This document shows positions 24,636-33,768 of a DNA stretch of 64,000 nucleotides, in pieces; within the stretch, counting starts at the first letter, position 1; every line of letters starts with the position of its first letter. The DNA comes from Enterococcus raffinosus (GTDB lineage Bacteria; Bacillota; Bacilli; Lactobacillales; Enterococcaceae), in NCBI RefSeq assembly GCF_018917525.1, contig NZ_JAHLOS010000012.1, positions 1-64,000 of the forward strand, given 5' to 3'. The notes under the pieces were generated by a model that had not been told where the DNA came from, searched no databases, and worked only from the letters and a program-made list of their open reading frames with translations. The position numbers and the translations under genes were made by a program.

Positions 24636-25694
24636 ATGGAAATTGTTCTACCAGAAAAAACTTACGAAATTATCGTACGACGCCATGCCTTAGATTCCGT
24701 CGGCGAATGGATCGCTTCACTTTGGAAAAATAAAAAAATCGCCATCATCAGCGATGAGAATGTTTATCCGATCTACGGTGAAAAAATCTGTCAGCAGTTA
24801 ACAAACTATGAGGTTTGTCATTATGCCGTACCAGCTGGTGAAAGCAGCAAATCTCTAACCATGGCTAATAATCTCTATGAATTTCTAGCCGATCAACAAT
24901 TCACCCGCAGCGATGCTATCATCGCTCTGGGTGGCGGTGTCGTTGGCGACTTGGCAAGCTTTGTTGCCTCAACTTATATGCGAGGCATCGCGTTTGTGCA
25001 GATTCCCACGTCTTTACTGGCGCAAGTCGATTCCAGTATTGGCGGGAAGACAGCGGTCAATTCGAGTAAAGCCAAGAATATGATCGGAACCTTCGCACAG
25101 CCAGATGGGGTCATGATTGATCCGGAGACCTTGAACTCTTTACCGGAATTACGCGTACGTGAAGGTATCGCGGAAATCATCAAATGCGGCGCGATCAGTG
25201 ATGCTTCACTATGGCAGGATCTTGAGAAACTAACAGGACTCCAAGATCTGCTGGAGCATAGTGAAGCAATCATTTCAAAGGCGTTAAACGTGAAGAAAAC
25301 CGTCGTGGAAGAGGACGAATTTGACAATGGTTCCCGGCTACTGCTGAACTTTGGACATACTATCGGTCATGCGATTGAAAACACTGCCGGCTATGGAAAA
25401 ATTAGCCACGGTGAAGCTGTCGCGATCGGTATGGTACAAATTTCTCAAACAGCAGAGGAAAAAGGACTTTCGCCAAAGGGTATCACAGATGAAATCAAGG
25501 CGATGAATCAAAAATACGGGTTGCCGAATGCTTATCAGCCGTGGGAAGCGGAGAAATTCTATTCTGCGATCACCCATGATAAGAAAGCGCGGGGCAACAG
25601 TTTAAATATCATCCTGCTAGATGAAATCGGTCAGGCCCGCATTCAAAAAATCAAATTAACTGAAATCAAAGACTTTTTAATAGAAGGGAAGTAG
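24636..25694 (+). CDS. aroB: 3-Dehydroquinate synthase
   Basis: Cyclises DAHP to 3-dehydroquinate, using NAD+ and a divalent metal. The 352-aa protein has the NAD-binding GGGVVGDLASFVASTYMRG near residue 100, QIPTSLLAQVDSSIGGKTAVN and the metal-binding NFGHTIGHAIE near 243. CAGGGGGA precedes the ATG. It follows aroF by 16 bases and precedes aroC by 6. Confidence 0.96.
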   Translation: MEIVLPEKTYEIIVRRHALDSVGEWIASLWKNKKIAIISDENVYPIYGEKICQQLTNYEVCHYAVPAGESSKSLTMANNLYEFLADQQFTRSDAIIALGGGVVGDLASFVASTYMRGIAFVQIPTSLLAQVDSSIGGKTAVNSSKAKNMIGTFAQPDGVMIDPETLNSLPELRVREGIAEIIKCGAISDASLWQDLEKLTGLQDLLEHSEAIISKALNVKKTVVEEDEFDNGSRLLLNFGHTIGHAIENTAGYGKISHGEAVAIGMVQISQTAEEKGLSPKGITDEIKAMNQKYGLPNAYQPWEAEKFYSAITHDKKARGNSLNIILLDEIGQARIQKIKLTEIKDFLIEGK

Positions 25695-25700
25695 TCATTT

Positions 25701-26861
25701 ATGCGTTACTTAACAGCTGGAGAATCTCATGGACCAGAATTAACTACAATTATTGAAGGTGTTCCAGCAGGACTAACACTTTCCGTTGAAGCAATCAATC
25801 AAGAATTGGCTCGCAGACAAGGCGGGTATGGACGTGGTGGCCGAATGAAGATCGAAAAGGATCAAGTTCGTATCACCTCTGGTGTGCGCCATGGCAAGAC
25901 CTTAGGATCACCAATTACAATGATCGTAGAAAACCGCGACTGGAAAAACTGGCAGAAAGTCATGTCCGTTGAACCAGTCGAAGAAAAAGCGGAAAAATTA
26001 CGTCGAGTAGCAAAACCACGACCAGGACACGCCGATCTCGTTGGGGGAATGAAATATCATCACAGCGATTTGCGAAATGTTTTGGAACGATCATCTGCTC
26101 GTGAAACAACCATGCGGGTAGCTGTCGGTGCACTGGCGAAACAAATCTTAGCTGCTGTAGATATCGAGATCGCCAGCCATGTGGCTATACTAGGCGGCAT
26201 AGAAGCTACCGTACCAGAAAAAATGAGTGTATCGGAAATTCAATCCAAAACAGCTGCTTCTGAAGTAAACATGGTAGACGAAACGGTTGAAGAAGCGGTC
26301 AAAGAATTAATCGATCAAACCAAAAAAGCCGGAGATACCATCGGCGGAGTCGTCGAAGTAAGGACCGACAATGTTCCCGCAGGTCTTGGCAGCTATGTCC
26401 AATGGGATCGCAAGCTTGATGGAAAGATCGCGCAAATCATGTTAAGTATTAATGCCTTTAAAGGCGTTGAGTTCGGCATTGGATTTGAAGCAGCTCACCA
26501 ACCAGGCTCAAAAGTTATGGATGAGATCGTTTGGGATAACGGCTACAGCCGAACAAGCAATCATCTTGGCGGTTTTGAAGGTGGAATGACCAATGGTAAA
26601 CAAATCATTGTTCGCGGCGTCATGAAGCCGATTCCGACACTATACAAACCATTGATGAGTGTCGATATTGACACCAAAGAGCCGTATAAAGCAAGCGTTG
26701 AGCGTTCCGACAGCACAGCTGTTCCCGCGGCATCTGTCGTAGCAGAGCATGTGGTGGCAACTGTTCTTGCAGAAGAAATTTTAGAAAAATTCTCGTCAGA
26801 TACCATTGATGAGCTGCAACAAGCAGTGGCAGAATACCGCGAAGCAATCAAAAACTTTTAA
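25701..26861 (+). CDS. aroC: Chorismate synthase
   Basis: FMN-dependent elimination of phosphate from EPSP to give chorismate. The 386-aa protein shows all family signatures: [20 protein letters not shown] at the start, [46 protein letters not shown] split over residues 109-140, and [18 protein letters not shown] near the end. It is placed between aroB and tyrA with short spacing. Confidence 0.97.
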   Translation: MRYLTAGESHGPELTTIIEGVPAGLTLSVEAINQELARRQGGYGRGGRMKIEKDQVRITSGVRHGKTLGSPITMIVENRDWKNWQKVMSVEPVEEKAEKLRRVAKPRPGHADLVGGMKYHHSDLRNVLERSSARETTMRVAVGALAKQILAAVDIEIASHVAILGGIEATVPEKMSVSEIQSKTAASEVNMVDETVEEAVKELIDQTKKAGDTIGGVVEVRTDNVPAGLGSYVQWDRKLDGKIAQIMLSINAFKGVEFGIGFEAAHQPGSKVMDEIVWDNGYSRTSNHLGGFEGGMTNGKQIIVRGVMKPIPTLYKPLMSVDIDTKEPYKASVERSDSTAVPAASVVAEHVVATVLAEEILEKFSSDTIDELQQAVAEYREAIKNF

Positions 26862-26877
26862 GAGAGAGGGTACGTCT

Positions 26878-27951
26878 ATGAGAAAGAAAGTGTTCGTCTT
26901 AGGACTTGGTTTAATCGGCGCTTCACTTTGTAGAGCAATTAAAAATCCAACGATCGAGTTGTTCGGCTGGGATTATTCGCCTGAAACTCGTGAAATCGCT
27001 CGTGAAGTTGAACTGGTTGATCACATTGCTTCTATTGAAAGAGCACCTGAGATGGATGTCATCATTTTAGCCGTACCCGTTCTATCTACACTGCACTATT
27101 TACATGAGTTGGCACGTTTGCCGCTTAAAGAGTCAGTGATCGTTACTGATACCGGCAGCACCAAAAATGAAGTCATTAAATTGGCGCAGACGCTGCCCTT
27201 TACTTTCATCGGCGGGCATCCAATGGCAGGCTCACATAAATCAGGGGTCAAGGCAGGGAATCCGAATCTTTTTGAAGAAGCTTACTACATTTTGACACCA
27301 CCTGAAGGAGCAGATGTCGACCCCTTAATGGAATTACTAGAACCAACGCGAGCAAAATTTGTTGTGATCGAACCTGATTCTCACGATGAGATCGTAGGTG
27401 TTTTGAGTCATTTACCACACATCGTGGCATCAGGTTTGGTAAAAATGAGTGATCAACTAACAGAAGAGCATCCACGAGCAACACAGCTCGCAGCTGGAGG
27501 TTTTCGAGACATTACGCGAATTGCTTCATCCGATCCGCAAATGTGGACAGATATTTTATTAACCAATCGTGAAATTTTACTAGATTTAATTACCGACTGG
27601 CAGGATGAAATGACCAAAATTCGTGAGAGCTTAGTTCAGGAAGATCAGCCAGCCATCTACGACTTCTTTAGTCAGGCAAAGCATTCTCGCGATCATTTAC
27701 CAACCAAAGACCATGGGGTCATCCCGGCATTTTACGATCTTTACATCGACATTCCAGATATCGCCGGAGCAATTGCTAAAGTAATGACTATCATAAGTGA
27801 AGCCAATATCTCTATTATCAATTTGAAAATCCAAGAAACGCGAGAAGATATTTTCGGTGTTTTAGAGCTTTCTTTTAAAAATCAAGCAGACTTGGAAAAA
27901 GGGCAGTTGTTAATTGAAGAAGCAGATTTTCGGTGTCGCAGAAGGAGCTAA
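26878..27951 (+). CDS. tyrA: Prephenate dehydrogenase with ACT domain
   Basis: NAD-dependent oxidation of prephenate to 4-hydroxyphenylpyruvate, the tyrosine branch. The 357-aa protein has a Rossmann start (VFVLGLGLIGASL), the catalytic region GGHPMAGSHKSGV and a C-terminal ACT domain (about 285-350, YIDIPDIAGAIAKVMTIISEANISI) that probably binds Tyr as feedback inhibitor. The frame is open from 26806 within aroC, but AGAGAGGG lies before ATG 26878, which matches the family start. Confidence 0.93.
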   Translation: MRKKVFVLGLGLIGASLCRAIKNPTIELFGWDYSPETREIAREVELVDHIASIERAPEMDVIILAVPVLSTLHYLHELARLPLKESVIVTDTGSTKNEVIKLAQTLPFTFIGGHPMAGSHKSGVKAGNPNLFEEAYYILTPPEGADVDPLMELLEPTRAKFVVIEPDSHDEIVGVLSHLPHIVASGLVKMSDQLTEEHPRATQLAAGGFRDITRIASSDPQMWTDILLTNREILLDLITDWQDEMTKIRESLVQEDQPAIYDFFSQAKHSRDHLPTKDHGVIPAFYDLYIDIPDIAGAIAKVMTIISEANISIINLKIQETREDIFGVLELSFKNQADLEKGQLLIEEADFRCRRRS

Positions 27952-27954
27952 CAA

Positions 27955-29232
27955 ATGAAATTATTAGAAACAAAAACAGGACTGAATGGAGCATTGACTA
28001 TTCCAGCAGATAAATCGATTTCTCATCGCAGTATTATGTTTGGGGCAATCAGTCATGGAAAAACAATCGTTCATAATTTTTTAAGAGCAGAGGACTGTAT
28101 GAGTACTATTGCAGTTTTTAAAGCATTAGGTGTAACGATTCATGATGACGGAAAAGATATTTCCATCGAAGGAAAAGGGTTCGAACAGTTGCAAGAGCCT
28201 AAAGAAATCTTAGATGCAGGAAATTCCGGCACAACGATGCGTTTGGTTTTAGGAATTTTAGCAGGACAACCATTCGCTTCAAAAATTGCAGGGGATGCGT
28301 CATTGAATCGGCGGCCAATGGAACGGGTTATGGGGCCATTACGAGAGATGGGTGGTAACCTGCAAGGGAAAGATGGCAGCGAATTTCCACCAATTGAAGT
28401 ACAAGGCAGTGAATTATCAGCCATCACCTATGAAATGCCAATTGCAAGTGCACAGGTAAAATCATCGATTCTCTTTGCCGCACTACAAGCAAAAGGTACT
28501 ACCACTATTATTGAAAAAGAAAAATCACGCAATCATACAGAAGAAATGATCAAGCAATTCGGCGGCACTATTTCAGTAGCTGATAAAACCATTACTGTAG
28601 CCGGTGGTCAACATTTAATCGGTCAAGAAGTAACCGTTCCAGGAGACATTTCCTCAGCTGCCTTCTATCTTGTGGCAGCAAGCTTATTATCAGATAGCAA
28701 TCTGCAATTAAATCATGTGGGAATCAACCCGACCCGAACTGGTATTTTGGATGTCTTAGAAGAGATGGGCGCGAATATCCAACAAGTCGCTCTAGATAAG
28801 CAGAATCAGGCCGCAGATTTATTAATCAAGACAGCACCATTAAGGGCGACAGAAATCAGTGGAGAAATCATTCCACGTTTGATCGATGAATTGCCAATCA
28901 TTGCCCTAGCAGCAACTCAAGCAGAAGGGACAACTGTTATCCGTGATGCTCAAGAACTAAAGGTCAAGGAAACGAACCGAATTGATGCTACCGCTCAGGA
29001 GCTGAATAAATTGGGTGCCAAGATTGAAACAACTGACGATGGATTGATTATTCACGGACCAACACCTTTACATGGCGGAAATGTCGATAGCCATGGCGAT
29101 CATCGAATCGGAATGATGCTGCAAATTGCCGCGTTATTGACAGATGATACCGTTGAATTAAATAATCCAGAAGCGATTAACATTTCTTATCCAAACTTTT
29201 TCACAGATTTACAGTCATTGATCGAAGATTAG
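27955..29232 (+). CDS. aroA: 3-Phosphoshikimate 1-carboxyvinyltransferase (EPSP synthase)
   Basis: Transfers enolpyruvyl from PEP to shikimate 3-phosphate. The 425-aa protein has the substrate motifs [15 protein letters not shown] near residue 18, [11 protein letters not shown] near 86 (family motif around the conserved Gly), and the C-terminal DGLIIHG and [15 protein letters not shown] precedes the ATG. It follows tyrA by three bases. A 99-base gap to aroK holds a fragment of the dispersed repeat. Confidence 0.96.
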   Translation: MKLLETKTGLNGALTIPADKSISHRSIMFGAISHGKTIVHNFLRAEDCMSTIAVFKALGVTIHDDGKDISIEGKGFEQLQEPKEILDAGNSGTTMRLVLGILAGQPFASKIAGDASLNRRPMERVMGPLREMGGNLQGKDGSEFPPIEVQGSELSAITYEMPIASAQVKSSILFAALQAKGTTTIIEKEKSRNHTEEMIKQFGGTISVADKTITVAGGQHLIGQEVTVPGDISSAAFYLVAASLLSDSNLQLNHVGINPTRTGILDVLEEMGANIQQVALDKQNQAADLLIKTAPLRATEISGEIIPRLIDELPIIALAATQAEGTTVIRDAQELKVKETNRIDATAQELNKLGAKIETTDDGLIIHGPTPLHGGNVDSHGDHRIGMMLQIAALLTDDTVELNNPEAINISYPNFFTDLQSLIED

Positions 29233-29281
29233 CAGAGGAAATGTTGGTGGTAAGGTTTATAACTGAATCGAAGCATCATCA

Positions 29282-29310
29282 AAAAAGTTCAGTCCAACTT
29301 TTCACAGTAA
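29282..29310 (+). repeat. Fragment of the dispersed repeat between aroA and aroK
   Basis: CAGTCCAACTTTTCACAG at 29290-29307 matches 17 of 18 bases of the 5' landmark of copy A (22475-22492). The rest of the repeat, including the hairpin, is absent. Confidence 0.6.
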
Positions 29311-29331
29311 AATGAAAAAGGAGAATGTTTT

Positions 29332-29841
29332 ATGAAATCAATTGTCTTGATCGGTTTTATGGGAGCCGGAAAAACGACTGTCAGTAAAGAACTTAGTACA
29401 GCATTAAACGCTCGTTCGGTAGACATGGATGATATCTTAGTTGAACGGATCGGACAACCAATCAGCGAATACTTTGAAGAACATGGGGAAGCGTCATTTC
29501 GTGAACACGAAACCAATCTTTTAAAAGAAGCGCTAAATGAAGAGACGGTCATCGCAACTGGCGGCGGCGTCATTTTACAAAAAGAAAATCAAAATGTCTT
29601 GGCCGATAAATTAGTCGTCTATTTAAAGGCTGACGCGAATGTTCTTATAAAAAGAATTCGCGAAGACAAGGTAAACATCCGTCCCTTGGCCATAAAAAAT
29701 GATGATGGCGATTTAAAACGACTGTTCTTTTCAAGAGAAAAGCTCTACGAAAAATTGGCAAAAATTACCGTAGACACTTCAGAGAAAACACCTGCAGAAA
29801 TCGTTAACGAAATCCTTCAACAAGTCGAGGTTATCTCCTAA
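29332..29841 (+). CDS. aroK: Shikimate kinase
   Basis: Phosphorylates shikimate at the 3-hydroxyl with ATP. The 169-aa protein has Walker A GFMGAGKTTV near residue 7, the substrate-binding DMDDILVERIG, FREHE and ATGGGVILQ. Length is normal. AAAAGGAG precedes the ATG. The TAA stop shares its last A with the ATG of pheA, so the two are translationally coupled. Confidence 0.95.
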   Translation: MKSIVLIGFMGAGKTTVSKELSTALNARSVDMDDILVERIGQPISEYFEEHGEASFREHETNLLKEALNEETVIATGGGVILQKENQNVLADKLVVYLKADANVLIKRIREDKVNIRPLAIKNDDGDLKRLFFSREKLYEKLAKITVDTSEKTPAEIVNEILQQVEVIS

Positions 29842-30689
29842 TGAAAGTTGGCTATTTAGGACCTAGAGGGTCATTTACTTATAGTGCGGCGGCAAATTTT
29901 TTCGAGGAAACGGTTTTATCTCCTTATGATTCTTTGACTGCCTTACTTGAAGAGCAAAGAAAAGGAACTTTAGACTATTGTGTGGTTCCAATCGAGAATA
30001 CGATCGAAGGATCAGTCTTGCCAACGCTGGATTTGATCTTTCAAACATTACCAACGATTCAGGCAGAAATTGTTTTGCCGATCCAGCAGCAGTTGATGGT
30101 TCATCCAGTCCATGCAAATTCTTGGCAGGATACAGAATTAATTTGCAGTCACCAGCAGGCTTTGGCACAGTCCCAAGTATTTCTGATGAATCATTTCCCG
30201 ACGGTTACTATTGAACAGATGGGATCAACTGCACAGGGTGCTCAAAAAGTCGCGGATAATCCAGAAAAACGCTACGCAGCAATTGGTTCAAGAGCAGCCG
30301 CAGAACAATTTGGATTAACGATCGTACAGGAAAACATTCAATCCATCAGCGAAAATGAAACGCGTTTTTGGGTAATGGGCAGTCAACCATTAAATAGCAG
30401 TTTAGAAAAAGGAATCAACAAAGCGACGGTCTTATTTGATCTAGCTGCAGATCATCCTGGGGCACTTTACCAATGTTTAGCGATATTCGCAACTGAGAAG
30501 CTTAATTTGACAAAGATCGAATCTCGAACTCAAAAAACAAAATTAGGCGAATACTTTTTTATTATTGATCTCGAAACACCTGAAGCAGAAAAGCTGCAGA
30601 GGGTTTTACGCCAATTTGAAGAGAAACATTTTACAGTAACTTTAATTGGTAATTATCCAACATATTTTCCGAATCTTAGAAAATCTTAG
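29841..30689 (+). CDS. pheA: Prephenate dehydratase with ACT domain
   Basis: Decarboxylating dehydration of prephenate to phenylpyruvate, the phenylalanine branch. The 282-aa monofunctional protein (no chorismate mutase domain) has GYLGPRGSFTYSAA, VVPIENTIEGSVLPTLD, GSTAQGAQKVA, and NETRFWVMG, and a C-terminal ACT domain (about 195-275) with LTKIESRTQKTKLGEYFFIID that should bind Phe. It ends the aro operon. No chorismate mutase gene is seen in the window. Confidence 0.95.
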   Translation: MKVGYLGPRGSFTYSAAANFFEETVLSPYDSLTALLEEQRKGTLDYCVVPIENTIEGSVLPTLDLIFQTLPTIQAEIVLPIQQQLMVHPVHANSWQDTELICSHQQALAQSQVFLMNHFPTVTIEQMGSTAQGAQKVADNPEKRYAAIGSRAAAEQFGLTIVQENIQSISENETRFWVMGSQPLNSSLEKGINKATVLFDLAADHPGALYQCLAIFATEKLNLTKIESRTQKTKLGEYFFIIDLETPEAEKLQRVLRQFEEKHFTVTLIGNYPTYFPNLRKS

Positions 30690-30786
30690 TAGTTAAGGTT
30701 TTCTAATTTTTTTGGTGAAAAATAAGACAAACTCTAGATGATTTGCTATTTTTATACTAATAGCAATGAAGATGAAGAGGTGCACT

Positions 30787-31965
30787 ATGAGCCGAATGGA
30801 TAAATATAAAAAAATTCATGAGGAGAGTCAAAAGGAAGAGAAAAAACCTTTTGGCTTTCGTCGTGAGATGAAGAAAGAGAACCAAACAGAAAAAACACAG
30901 TCTGACGACATCAATTTTAAAAATGTACAAGAGCCTCATCATGAACCAGAAGAAGAATTCTATTATGAGGATCATTATCAAGAGTCTAAAAAGAAACGGC
31001 CGAATATTAAGCTTCCAACGATCAAGAATCCGTTTAAACGAAAACCTAAAAACCCCTATGAACAGAAACCTAAGAAAAAGCGCAGCTGGAAAAGAATTTT
31101 AGTGATGATTTTAGTCGCACTTTTAGGCTATTCTGTTGTCGCTTTTGGCGTTGGTAATATTGCTGCCAAGACTGATTCTTCCATGCCAAAAATGGAGACT
31201 CAAGAATTTAATGGCGCAGCATCAGAAAACGGCACAAAAAATATCCTGCTTTTAGGTAGTGATACTCGGGACAATATCAGCGGACGTTCTGATTCTATGA
31301 TGGTACTGCAGGTTGATGGTCGCGGCAAACCTAAACTCGTTTCCTTCATGCGGGACATGTATGTTAATATCCCAGGTGTTGGTGAAAATAAATTGAACGC
31401 AGCTTACGCTTATGGCGGCGCAGATTTAGTGCGACAGACCTTGAAAGAAAATTTTGGAATTGATTGCCGCTATTATGCGATGGTCGATTTCCAAACATTT
31501 GAAAAAGGGGTAGATGCCCTTTTCCCAAGTGGCGTGCAAATTGATGCTGAAAAGGATATGAGTGCGTATATTGACGAACCCATCACGAAAGGTCCACAAC
31601 GAATGAATGGACACACTTTGTTGAACTATGCTCGTTTCCGGATGGATGAAGAAGGAGACTTCGGGCGTGTTCGAAGGCAACAGCAAGTGATGCAGTCTGT
31701 CTTCGGTCAATTGAAGAATCCACTAGTCCTATTACGCGGTCCTTACGCGGCTGGAAAGATTTGGGGATACTTATCGACAGACATGCCAAATACGTTTGTA
31801 TTAGGAAATCTATTCAACTTTGCTAAAGCCGTTGGTGGAATCGAACGCTTGACTTTACCTGTTGATGGTTCATGGTCTTATATTGATACAGCGAATGCCG
31901 GCAGCGCGTTAGCTGTCGATACTGCTCAAAACGCTCAAGCGGTTCAAGACTTTTTAGGGAAGTAA
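30787..31965 (+). CDS. LytR-CpsA-Psr family cell-wall ligase
   Basis: LCP proteins attach glycopolymers such as teichoic acids or rhamnopolysaccharides to peptidoglycan on the outer face of the membrane. The 392-aa protein has a long basic/acidic cytoplasmic tail (about 1-100), one membrane segment (about 103-125) and the LCP domain with LLLGSDTRDNISGRSDSMMVLQ, FMRDMYVNIPG and NYARFRMDEEGDFGRVRRQQQV. The frame is open from 30766, but GAAGAGG before ATG 30787 sets the start. Enterococcal Psr homologues lie in the same position after pheA as I recall. Confidence 0.9.
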   Translation: MSRMDKYKKIHEESQKEEKKPFGFRREMKKENQTEKTQSDDINFKNVQEPHHEPEEEFYYEDHYQESKKKRPNIKLPTIKNPFKRKPKNPYEQKPKKKRSWKRILVMILVALLGYSVVAFGVGNIAAKTDSSMPKMETQEFNGAASENGTKNILLLGSDTRDNISGRSDSMMVLQVDGRGKPKLVSFMRDMYVNIPGVGENKLNAAYAYGGADLVRQTLKENFGIDCRYYAMVDFQTFEKGVDALFPSGVQIDAEKDMSAYIDEPITKGPQRMNGHTLLNYARFRMDEEGDFGRVRRQQQVMQSVFGQLKNPLVLLRGPYAAGKIWGYLSTDMPNTFVLGNLFNFAKAVGGIERLTLPVDGSWSYIDTANAGSALAVDTAQNAQAVQDFLGK

Positions 31966-32046
31966 CTAGATTTTTGATTCCCATGAATCTATGAGTGTGC
32001 TATATTATAATTATTGTAAATTTTGATTGAAACGAGGAAAACAATT

Positions 32047-32892
32047 ATGAAATTAGCGATCGTGACAGATAGTACCGCCTATCTGAATGAACGCATACGC
32101 AATCATAAAGATTTATTTATTATTCCGATTCCGGTCATCATAGATGATCAGCCTTTTGAAGAAGGGGTAGATATTGGATATGAAGAATTTTATCAGAAAT
32201 TAAAAACCAGCAAGGATTTCCCGAAAACCTCGCAACCAGTACTTGGCGAGGTCTTCGAATTATATCGCTCAATCAAGGAGCAGGGCTACGATACTGTTAT
32301 CAGTATTCATTTGTCTGAAGGAATCTCTGGTTTTGTCCGCACATTGACAGCAATCAAAGAAGATATCGATGGACTGCAGGTTATTCCATATGATTCAAAA
32401 ATCACCAGTGTTCCTATGGGCTATATGGTAGAAAAAGCACTGGAGTTAGGCGATGAAGGAAAATCACTGGATGAAGTCTTGGCAGCGATTGATGAGATTC
32501 GTGACACTACTAATGCATACATCATCGTAGACGATCTAGACAACTTGGTTCGCGGGGGACGCTTGACGAACGGCGCAGCGATTATTGGTGGGTTATTAAA
32601 AATCAAACCAATCCTTACCTTTGAAGATGGCAAGATTGTTTTAGCAGAAAAAATTCGTTCATTAAAAAAAGCCTTACAACGTACGGAAGAAATCATCGAA
32701 GAACGTCGTCAGGAAAATGGTCATGATTTACGAATCTTCGTAATCCATGGAAACAATCCGGAGTTGGCTCAACAAGAATATGAAAAGCTAAGCAAAAAAT
32801 ATCCAGATGCGACAATTGAAATCGGAACATTTGGACCAGTAATCGGTACTCATTTAGGTGATAAAGCTATCGCTCTTGGTGTTGCGAAATAA
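32047..32892 (+). CDS. DegV family fatty-acid-binding protein
   Basis: DegV proteins (FakB in staphylococci) bind a fatty acid and present it to the kinase FakA for phosphorylation. The 281-aa protein has the family start KLAIVTDSTAYLNE, ISIHLSEGISGFVRT and DDLDNLVRGGRLTNGAA. The frame is open from 32023, but ACGAGG before ATG 32047 and the family N-terminus support the later start. It is monocistronic, followed by a terminator at 32942-32998. No fakA is in the window. Confidence 0.9.
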   Translation: MKLAIVTDSTAYLNERIRNHKDLFIIPIPVIIDDQPFEEGVDIGYEEFYQKLKTSKDFPKTSQPVLGEVFELYRSIKEQGYDTVISIHLSEGISGFVRTLTAIKEDIDGLQVIPYDSKITSVPMGYMVEKALELGDEGKSLDEVLAAIDEIRDTTNAYIIVDDLDNLVRGGRLTNGAAIIGGLLKIKPILTFEDGKIVLAEKIRSLKKALQRTEEIIEERRQENGHDLRIFVIHGNNPELAQQEYEKLSKKYPDATIEIGTFGPVIGTHLGDKAIALGVAK

Positions 32893-32941
32893 TTGTCCGC
32901 TCATTGAATATAACGAGTTTAGAAAAAAATTTAACAAAAAG

Positions 32942-32998
32942 AAAACCGAACCGTCCTATATCTTTCCATTGCGAAGGTGTATGGCATTCGGTTTTTTT
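32942..32998 (+). terminator. Terminator after the degV gene
   Basis: AAAACCGAA (32942-32950) and TTCGGTTTT (32987-32995) close a long, partly paired loop and are followed by a T run. The stem is short for such a loop, so strength is uncertain. Confidence 0.65.
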
Positions 32999-33159
32999 GT
33001 AGTACTTTTCGCGGTTTATTCAGCGTAAATGGAAAACAACAATTTCCACAAAGTCTCAATAACGTTGTTTAGTTTGATGGTATACGCAACGACAATAAAA
33101 CTCATTTTTTCGGGTTTTAAAAAATGAATCCTTTAATAGGAGTTAGTTGCAAAAACTCG
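32994..33159 (+). repeat. Dispersed intergenic repeat, copy B
   Basis: About 166 bp alignable with copy A at 22467-22637: starts at the terminator T tract, then ACTTTTCGCGG, TTAGTTTGATGGTATACGCAA, the hairpin CTCATTTTTT...AAAAAATGAA (33101-33128) and GGAGTTAGTTGCAAAAACTC. It is more diverged than A and C are from each other. Together with the terminator it fills most of the 373-base gap before the next gene. Confidence 0.65.
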
Positions 33160-33191
33160 TTTTATTTCGTATTCTTTTTTCATTAGTAGTT

Positions 33192-33212
33192 TAGTAATTT
33201 ACTAAATTACTA
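33192..33212. promoter_or_regulatory. Perfect 21-nt palindrome upstream of the 33.3-36.0 kb gene pair
   Basis: TAGTAATTTA, a central C, then TAAATTACTA: a perfect inverted repeat 54 bases before the first start codon. It has the shape of a dimeric repressor operator. AT-rich sequence makes short palindromes common, but 10-bp arms are longer than expected by chance. Confidence 0.5.
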
Positions 33213-33265
33213 GCGAGGTTATTAGACATTTATTTAATTACTTAAATCGACTAGGAGGAAGTTCA

Positions 33266-33745
33266 ATGAAGATCCCTACAAACTTAAAACATAAACCAGT
33301 TTTTCTGGTTGAAGATTATGATAAAATCGACGGACATCATGCCTGGGATAGTGACGCCAAAGGATTAACGCTGGGTTTAGCGCAATGGAATGATCGCGGT
33401 CGCGTAGATATTTCTGGAAAAGTTTGGCGCCATACCGGTGAAAAGTGGTCTCGTCAATCGGAAGAATTGCCCATTACACGAATTTTAGACTTGGCGATCC
33501 TAGTAGCGCAATCAAGTATCTATTTGCAGGATGCTTATCGCTATGAGAAATTTTATGATCCTGAAAATCCAAAAGTAGAAATTATCGGCCTACAAGGTGG
33601 ACGGATGGAAGTTCAAGTTGACACAGAAAATCCAAAAATTGACGAGGATATCATTTTATTTAACGATACAATGAATAAAGATGGTGATTTGATTGCACAG
33701 CGTTATCGCACCTTGAAACGTCTTTTGGATGAACTAGGCTACTAA
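33266..33745 (+). CDS. Small conserved protein paired with an AAA+/vWA protein (DUF6530-like)
   Basis: A 159-aa soluble protein without signal peptide or membrane segment. It resembles the DUF6530 group as far as I can judge (PVFLVEDYDKIDGHHAWDSDAKGLTLGLAQWNDRG split over residues 11-45, then KVWRHTGEKWSRQSEELPITRILDLAIL). No catalytic motif is evident. AGGAGGAAG precedes the ATG. It lies 23 bases before the AAA+/vWA gene, so the two are likely co-transcribed and functionally linked. Function unknown. Confidence 0.8.
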   Translation: MKIPTNLKHKPVFLVEDYDKIDGHHAWDSDAKGLTLGLAQWNDRGRVDISGKVWRHTGEKWSRQSEELPITRILDLAILVAQSSIYLQDAYRYEKFYDPENPKVEIIGLQGGRMEVQVDTENPKIDEDIILFNDTMNKDGDLIAQRYRTLKRLLDELGY

Positions 33746-33768
33746 AACAAAGGAAGAGGTGAGAAAGG